Part shown: one piece after another, positions 1-3,860 of the stretch
Numbering within the stretch: the stretch's first letter is position 1
Layout: each line of letters starts with the position of its first letter
Source: Puniceicoccales bacterium
Lineage (GTDB): Bacteria; Verrucomicrobiota; Verrucomicrobiia; Opitutales; JAIRKQ01
Direction: 5' to 3'
NCBI GenBank assembly: GCA_031266155.1
Contig: JAISBO010000018.1
Location: 1-5,299 of the forward strand
Length of the DNA: 5,299 bases
Translations under genes and position numbers: made by a program
Notes under the pieces: generated by a model
Databases searched by the model: none
What the model was told of the DNA's origin: nothing
What the model saw: the letters and a program-made list of their open reading frames with translations, nothing else

Positions 1-689
1 CCTTTGTGCCCCGAACATGCAAAAAAATCACAATCGATCTTGCCCAAATTAATCTTTTCTGAAGCCAGAGAACAGGCCCCGTCGATTAATATCTTTGCCC
101 CGTGGGCATGGGCAATGGCACCTAGTGCCCTAATATCATTAATACTGCCAAGTGCATTACTAATGTGCTGGATAGCGACAAACTTTGTTCGTTTGGAGAA
201 TAAATGTTCGTACTGTCCAATGTCGATGGTATAATCTGCGTTTAGCGGTATAATCCTGCGCCTAACTCCAATTTCTTGTTCTAAAACCTGCCATGGCAAA
301 TAGTTTGCGTGGTGTTCCGCTGTCCCAATGAGGATTTCATCACCGGCCGTCAAAAATTTTCTTCCATAGCTGTAGGCAACTAAATTTATTGCCTCCGTAG
401 CCCCGCGAACGAATATTATTTCATGAGGATTGTTTACCCCAAGATATTCGGCAATACTATGGCGCACCTGCTCATACTCATTGGTTGCCCTTTCGCTAAA
501 TTCGTACATTCCCCGATGGACGTTAGAATTATAATTTGAATAAAAATCGACGATTTTATCGATGACAGACTGGGGTTTCTGGGTCGTTGCCGAATTATCC
601 AAATAAACTAATGGATTCCCATTTTTAAGGGGTTTGCTGAGAATCGGAAACTGTTTTCGAAATTTTTCAATGGAGAACTTATAGCCCAT
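1..689 (-). CDS. sufS: SufS-type cysteine desulfurase, N-terminal part (cut by window edge)
   Basis: PLP-dependent class V aminotransferase-fold enzyme that takes sulfur from L-cysteine for Fe-S cluster assembly in the cytoplasm. The minus strand reads open for 229 codons from ATG 687-689. Visible SufS landmarks are VYLDNSATTQKP (28-39), NVHRGMYEFSERAT (56-69), the RGATEAINLVA loop (95-105), EHHANYLPWQ (125-134, His126 as the PLP-stacking histidine), HISNALGSIN (175-184), IDGAC (202-206) and SGHK ending in the PLP lysine, Lys229. Asp203, residue 206 and Lys229 match E. coli Asp200, Gln203 and Lys226 with a constant offset. The odd point is that residue 206 is Cys where the family has Gln. The active-site cysteine and C-terminal arginine lie outside the window. 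An in-frame ATG at 702-704 would add five residues (MLLRN), but ATG 689 fits the family N-terminus better; neither has a ribosome binding site. No other suf gene is visible. Family sure; SufS rather than a paralogue likely. Confidence 0.9.
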   Translation of the reverse strand, partial: MGYKFSIEKFRKQFPILSKPLKNGNPLVYLDNSATTQKPQSVIDKIVDFYSNYNSNVHRGMYEFSERATNEYEQVRHSIAEYLGVNNPHEIIFVRGATEAINLVAYSYGRKFLTAGDEILIGTAEHHANYLPWQVLEQEIGVRRRIIPLNADYTIDIGQYEHLFSKRTKFVAIQHISNALGSINDIRALGAIAHAHGAKILIDGACSLASEKINLGKIDCDFFACSGHK

Positions 690-860
690 GTTTCGCAACA
701 ACATAAACAAGGGTACATTTTTTTGAAGTAAATTGTCTGCATATTTTTTTGATCTCTTGAATGCAGGTGCAATGCTATGTTTAAGCTGGCAATATCAATA
801 AAAAAGTAAACACATAAAATTTTATTGTAAAAAATCTGTAATTATTTATCATCATTAACA
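690..860. other. Divergent intergenic region between sufS and the 414-residue gene
   Basis: This 171-bp AT-rich spacer must hold the promoters of two divergent genes, unless translation or transcription starts elsewhere. I see no convincing -35/-10 pair on either strand. Visible structure is a perfect 12-bp palindrome ATAAAATTTTAT at 814-825 and two copies of ATTTTTTTGA 26 bp apart (717-726 and 743-752). The sufS frame stays open upstream of its ATG for 35 codons, back to a stop at 795-797, but offers only one further ATG (704). The plus-strand gene has an in-frame stop at 828-830, so it cannot start further upstream. Confidence 0.6.
814..825. repeat. 12-bp AT-only perfect palindrome
   Basis: ATAAAATTTTAT reads the same on both strands. 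It lies 35 bp before the ATG at 861 and about 125 bp before the sufS start. It could be an operator half-site pair or part of an AT-rich promoter element, but palindromes of A/T runs arise easily by chance in such sequence. No function can be assigned. Confidence 0.3.
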
Positions 861-2105
861 ATGGATAAATTAGGTACTACCTCGGCAAGGGCAGCAGGAG
901 CAACAGGAAGTGGCCCAAAGGCGCCGCCGCCGCCGCCGCCTACTTTTGATGAAATAATGGAATTGCTAAGCCCGAGTAATTTTGAGTCTAGCAATTTTAA
1001 AAAAAACATGCCGGGGGTGACGTTTGCCAAGGCAAAGGAGTTTTTTAATGAAAAAATATTACCAAAATACCCGGAGCTAGAAGGGGTACCACCGCTACAG
1101 CTCGATTACATTGGAAATTATTTCGCAAGCATGGTTACCGAAGGCAACACGGTTGCATTTTCAATGGCAGTATGCCTGGCGATGGGGATTTTGTATAAAC
1201 AAGGATTGGAACGTTTACTGCCTCAGACGATTGATGCCAATACAATCCTTGATTCTTCTGGAGCAGCGATGAGAGAACGTGCTGTCGGATTACTTGCTGG
1301 AGTTATGGGTAATAACGGTGGAAATTATGCAATCATTCAAGACTATCTTTTCCATCAACAGGAGGTAGGGTCATTGTCAGATTCTTCACAAGCACTTAAA
1401 TATTTTTTGCATTCACAGATTCGCGAAGAGTCTAAACACTCCATTGGGAACCGAGTGAGATTTTTTTTAAGGGGTCTTACAATGGAGCAGCTAGGAAGCA
1501 AGTATTTTGCCAAAATGTCGACGTGTAGAGCAGAAATGTCGACGTGTAGAGCAGATCAGTATATAAGATCGATTGTATTTTATAAGGCATTTACGGCCAT
1601 AGGGCTAGGCAATCTATTGAGTGTAACATACAATGGCAATCAAATTCCCCTATCCACTGACCCTGATGGTAAGCGCTATATTGAGGTTGCACGAGCTGTA
1701 CACATCGACACAGTAGAAGCATGTAAAACGGATGCCTCTTGTCCCTTTGATGCCGCCAAATCAGAGTTTCCTCTTGGCACTCCAATAGGAATCGCGGATT
1801 CAGCATCCTTGGGAGATCCACCTAGTGCTTGGGTCGAAAAACCTGAATATGAAACCCACAGAATGCCAGTCCCGCTTAGTAATTTTTTTGCAGCATATTT
1901 TTTATCCCCTGAACTGTGCCGTGAAGGTGATGCCGCAACTCAAAGTATGGTACCCCATCCCACGGTTAAATTTTCTCAATCTGTAAGAAAAGCTTATAGG
2001 TTTCAGCGTGAGCTTACCTGTGATATGAGCACAAGTTCTCCGGTTAAGGTTATACCATATCAGCTTCCAGCTCCACTGGAGGCACGACATGCAAGGAGAA
2101 CATAA
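861..2105 (+). CDS. Unrecognised 414-residue protein with poly-proline tract
   Basis: I do not recognise a family. ATG 861 is the only possible start before the in-frame stop at 828-830; the next in-frame Met is residue 49. Residues 1-27 are rich in Gly, Ala, Ser and Thr and end in six prolines (22-27), so this part is probably disordered and is not a Sec signal peptide. Residues about 28-215 look mostly helical, with mildly hydrophobic stretches near 98-113 (TVAFSMAVCLAMGILY) and 142-149 that are weak for membrane helices. Residues 219-232 are a 7-residue tandem repeat (MSTCRAE/MSTCRAD). The rest (about 233-414) has no motif I know and ends in a basic ARHARRT tail. Its base composition is not strikingly different from its neighbours apart from the CCG run. 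It is probably followed in the same transcript by the 100-residue gene. A secreted, host-directed protein is one reading of the N-terminus, but this is inference. Confidence 0.85.
   Translation: MDKLGTTSARAAGATGSGPKAPPPPPPTFDEIMELLSPSNFESSNFKKNMPGVTFAKAKEFFNEKILPKYPELEGVPPLQLDYIGNYFASMVTEGNTVAFSMAVCLAMGILYKQGLERLLPQTIDANTILDSSGAAMRERAVGLLAGVMGNNGGNYAIIQDYLFHQQEVGSLSDSSQALKYFLHSQIREESKHSIGNRVRFFLRGLTMEQLGSKYFAKMSTCRAEMSTCRADQYIRSIVFYKAFTAIGLGNLLSVTYNGNQIPLSTDPDGKRYIEVARAVHIDTVEACKTDASCPFDAAKSEFPLGTPIGIADSASLGDPPSAWVEKPEYETHRMPVPLSNFFAAYFLSPELCREGDAATQSMVPHPTVKFSQSVRKAYRFQRELTCDMSTSSPVKVIPYQLPAPLEARHARRT
922..940 (+). repeat. CCG trinucleotide run encoding poly-proline
   Basis: Nineteen bases with period 3 encode five CCG prolines followed by CCT, giving six prolines in a row after Ala21. 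The run is pure G/C in an AT-rich window. Length changes by whole units would keep the frame, so the tract can vary in length without switching the gene off. Six consecutive prolines normally need elongation factor P to be translated efficiently (established for bacterial ribosomes). Confidence 0.9.
1513..1555 (+). repeat. 21-bp in-frame tandem duplication
   Basis: Two abutting 21-base units (1515-1535 and 1536-1556) differ only at their last base. With two further matching bases on the left, 22 consecutive positions repeat at a spacing of 21. They encode MSTCRAE and MSTCRAD inside the 414-residue protein. Near-identity at the nucleotide level, not only at protein level, points to a recent duplication by replication slippage. 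The reading frame is kept. Confidence 0.93.
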
Positions 2106-2129
2106 TTTTTTATTGCAAAAATAAAAAAT
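2105..2129 (+). other. AT-only hairpin directly after the stop codon
   Basis: Ten bases (2105-2114) pair perfectly with 2120-2129 around a GCAAA loop, starting on the last base of the TAA stop of the 414-residue gene. The stem has no G-C pair, and no run of T follows the right arm on the plus strand, so it is not a classical intrinsic terminator. It sits in the 44-bp spacer before the 100-residue gene and could partly block transcription, protect the 3' end or be a chance AT palindrome. Confidence 0.45.
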
Positions 2130-2149
2130 GCAACAGCATATATTGGGTC

Positions 2150-2452
2150 ATGAATAATATTAATATAGGTTCTCTGCCGGTGGAAATTGTAAAAGTTTAT
2201 AACTTTCAACGGGCGGATATTCGCATAGGCAAAAACCTTGCCGCCATTATGGAAACTACACCACTTCTCGCAGATAATGAAATGGTTTATTTGGTTACAA
2301 TTGATGATAATTCTCGCTGGGAAAGCATGATATCCTGTAAGGGAGTCAATGGTTGTACGGATGATAAGCGCATTTTACAGATCTCCAAGAAGGTTAATGA
2401 CTTTGTACTAACCGAAAGAGATGTGGGAACAATTTATCCACCAGAAGAGTAA
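2150..2452 (+). CDS. Unrecognised 100-residue protein
   Basis: I do not recognise this protein. It reads as a compact soluble protein, mildly acidic (about 15 Asp/Glu against 11 Lys/Arg), with no signal peptide or membrane segment. Alternating hydrophobic stretches such as EIVKVYNF (12-19) and EMVYLVTI (44-51) suggest beta strands. Two cysteines (63, 69) lie six apart. It ends in PPEE. The start has only GGG three bases upstream, too close for a normal ribosome binding site; the earlier ATG at 2128 is in another frame and stops after nine codons. It lies 44 bp after the 414-residue gene on the same strand and is probably expressed with it, perhaps as its partner or chaperone, though nothing in the sequence proves that. 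It could also be a spurious reading frame, but its balanced amino acid use speaks for a real gene. Confidence 0.65.
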   Translation: MNNINIGSLPVEIVKVYNFQRADIRIGKNLAAIMETTPLLADNEMVYLVTIDDNSRWESMISCKGVNGCTDDKRILQISKKVNDFVLTERDVGTIYPPEE

Positions 2453-2642
2453 AAGTCGTAAAATTTTTTACTTTCATTGGGGGTTCGACATAGGGGAAAA
2501 GAAGTCGAGCGGTGGGGTGTTATTTTCAGAATGATGCTTCTGTGTGTAGTAGCTTTAAAATAACATGGGAATATATCCCGCCAGGCAAATTCTTCCCAAG
2601 AATAATCTTTCAAAATGAGCACAGGCTGATATGTAGTACATA
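2453..2642 (+). other. Gene-free spacer with clustered inverted repeats upstream of cmk
   Basis: I see no convincing gene in these 190 bp. There are three adjacent inverted repeats. In the first, 2517-2526 pairs with 2557-2566 (core GTTATTTT/AAAATAAC), with an inner hairpin CAGAA/TTCTG (2527-2531/2538-2542) stacked directly on it. The second is GGGA/TCCC (2567-2570/2576-2579). The third is ATTCTT/AAGAAT around CCC (2589-2603), ending about 40 bp before the cmk ATG. A GTAAAA/TTTTAC inverted repeat (2458-2471) lies just after the stop of the 100-residue gene but leaves too small a loop to be a good terminator. The cluster could be a structured leader or small RNA, or chance folding of AT-rich DNA. 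It matches no RNA family I know. Confidence 0.4.
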
Positions 2643-3296
2643 ATGCAAGACTTTATCACTGTGGCCATCGATGGAGTTGCAGCTTCAGGTAAAACCTCAA
2701 CGGCACTACGCATAGCCGACAAGTATAAATTTCTAGCGGCATCGACGGGTTCCTATTATCGGGCAGTTGTGCTAAAAATGATGGCTGCCAATCTAAATAG
2801 CGACGACATTTCGGGAATACAGCATTTCCTCGGAGAAATCGTCCTTGGGACAGAAATTATTGGAAATATTTCAACCATAACCATCGACGGCAAAAGTTTT
2901 GAAGAAAAAGAATTGCGAACCCAGGAGGTAAACAAAAACGTTGCTTTTTATGCCTCTATCCCTGCAGTTAGACAGCGTTTGTTGCCATACCAAAGGTCAC
3001 AAATTAATGAAGCCCACACCAATGGATTTCGGGGATTGATCATGGAAGGCAGGGACATAACAAGCATAATTTTACCGGACGCAGACCTACGGTTTTTCTT
3101 AGAAGCCGGTGCACAGGAACGTTTATCTCGTAGGGAAAATGACCGAGAACATGACTACCTAGCCGAACGCGATAAAATTGACATTGGGAGAACCATACGG
3201 CAAAATGGTGTGCATAAAATCGATACGGAAGTTAATAATTTGGATGCCGTTGTGGCAATGATTTCCACCGAAATAGACAAAATTTTGTCCACCTAG
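2643..3296 (+). CDS. cmk: Cytidylate kinase (CMP/dCMP kinase)
   Basis: Transfers the ATP gamma-phosphate to CMP or dCMP in the cytoplasm, supplying CDP for CTP and dCTP. At 217 residues it is close to the E. coli enzyme (about 227). The P-loop is G11-VAAS-GKT18 in the context DGVAASGKTST. TGSYYR (35-40) carries Arg40, matching the CMP-binding Arg41. VNKNVAFYASIPAVRQRLLPYQR (96-118 overall) gives Arg110; EGRD (135-138) gives Arg137 and Asp138. RDKIDIGR (176-183) gives Arg176, Asp180 and Arg183, matching the E. coli Arg181/Asp185/Arg188 set. The family's usual Asp before the (S/T)G of the CMP site is Ser34 here. ATG 2643 is the only start because an in-frame TAG lies at 2634-2636; there is no ribosome binding site at the usual distance. 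The gene stands alone, after a 190-bp spacer and facing dgkA. In many genomes cmk neighbours plsC, aroA or rpsA; none of these is present. Confidence 0.95.
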   Translation: MQDFITVAIDGVAASGKTSTALRIADKYKFLAASTGSYYRAVVLKMMAANLNSDDISGIQHFLGEIVLGTEIIGNISTITIDGKSFEEKELRTQEVNKNVAFYASIPAVRQRLLPYQRSQINEAHTNGFRGLIMEGRDITSIILPDADLRFFLEAGAQERLSRRENDREHDYLAERDKIDIGRTIRQNGVHKIDTEVNNLDAVVAMISTEIDKILST

Positions 3297-3404
3297 TCCA
3301 ATGGTTGTTTCGTGGAAAGTTGGAATTTGAAAGATTCGATGAGCACCATGGAATAAAAGACCACCTTTAGGGCATTCGGAAGCTTTTATAGGAGAAATGG
3401 TCCA
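3297..3404. other. Convergent spacer between cmk and dgkA
   Basis: A 108-bp gap between two converging genes, where a two-way terminator would be expected. The only structure I find is a weak interrupted hairpin just after the cmk stop: TCCAAT (3297-3302) pairs with GTTGGA (3319-3324), enclosing TTTC/GAAA (3308-3311/3315-3318), with no following T-run. I do not call it a terminator. No small gene is evident. Confidence 0.4.
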
Positions 3405-3797
3405 TTATTTGACCGTAATGATAAAAATAGCGGAAACTACAATATTGCAAAGGGCAATGTAAACCGCTGCGCTCGCAGTATCTTTGGCTTTCTTGGCGAG
3501 AGGAAATCTCCTATTCTGCGATGAAAAGTTTACAACGGATTCGATGGCAGTATTTAAACACTCGGCAATTAGCAATATGAAGAAATCGACGACTAGTAAA
3601 AAAAACTTCCAGCTCCAACCAAGAAACCAGAAACAAATCGGCAAAATCACTATTCCGCATACAAGCTCCACCCGGAATGGTCGTTCATGGCGCATGAAAC
3701 GCATGCCACTGATGGAATAACTCAAGGGATTAACAATATACCGCCATAGGAAAACTATACACAGCCTTAATAACCTTTTTAAAATTTTCCTTTGCAT
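3405..3797 (-). CDS. dgkA: Diacylglycerol kinase, DgkA type (integral membrane)
   Basis: Small inner-membrane kinase that phosphorylates diacylglycerol to phosphatidic acid with ATP. It has 130 residues against about 121 in E. coli, the extra length being N-terminal (basic MQRKILKRLLR). SGMRFMRHERPFRVEL (30-45) gives Glu38 and Glu44, matching E. coli Glu28 and Glu34. ECLNTAIE (79-86) gives Glu79 and the catalytic Glu86, matching Glu69 and Glu76. AKKAKDTASAAV (101-112) carries the conserved Asp106. Three hydrophobic segments at about 44-60, 62-80 and 108-128 match the trimer-forming fold. Asn90 replaces the usual Asp of the (A)VVD motif. The SAAV ending favours diacylglycerol kinase over the related undecaprenol kinases of Gram-positives, which usually have AAGAV; this is inference. 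An in-frame stop upstream leaves no other ATG; the nearest purine-rich GAGGG is 18 bases away. It lies divergent from the phosphoglycerol transferase-like gene, a meaningful pairing because that enzyme class makes diacylglycerol. Confidence 0.93.
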   Translation of the reverse strand: MQRKILKRLLRLCIVFLWRYIVNPLSYSISGMRFMRHERPFRVELVCGIVILPICFWFLGWSWKFFLLVVDFFILLIAECLNTAIESVVNFSSQNRRFPLAKKAKDTASAAVYIALCNIVVSAIFIITVK

Positions 3798-3860
3798 GCT
3801 AAGAATTTTTGCTAACCCTCTTTAAAAAACTTGTACAAAAATTAAAAAATTAGACCACCG
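3798..3860. other. Divergent spacer between dgkA and the LtaS/MdoB-like gene
   Basis: A 63-bp AT-rich gap that should hold both promoters or a shared control region. An 8-bp palindrome TTGTACAA lies at 3831-3838, near the middle. I see no convincing -35/-10 pair and no ribosome binding site for either gene. The short shared spacer makes joint regulation of the two genes plausible. Confidence 0.4.

Noticed and set aside
4..234. Plus-strand reading frame of 76 codons opposite sufS
   Set aside because: It lies wholly antisense to the well-conserved SufS coding sequence and resembles no protein; a shadow frame.
842..1030. Minus-strand frame with a poly-glycine run opposite the poly-proline tract
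   Set aside because: The glycines are simply the complement of the CCG run; the plus-strand frame is far longer and has a defined start and stop.
2478..2520. GGGGGTTCGACATAGGGG resembling a tRNA T-arm or a tmRNA 5' end
   Set aside because: The bases after TTCGA do not pair with the leading G-run, and no acceptor stem, anticodon arm or CCA end can be found nearby; on the minus strand no tRNA fold emerges either.
2434..2622. Minus-strand reading frame of 62 codons in the spacer before cmk
   Set aside because: It overlaps the end of the 100-residue gene, has no ribosome binding site or recognisable motif, and its path is explained by chance openness across the inverted repeats.
3297..3324. Possible terminator after cmk
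   Set aside because: The stem is short, interrupted by a bulge and lacks a T-run, so it does not meet the criteria for an intrinsic terminator.
3484..3720. Plus-strand reading frame of 78 codons across dgkA
   Set aside because: Antisense shadow of dgkA, whose catalytic motifs are clear.
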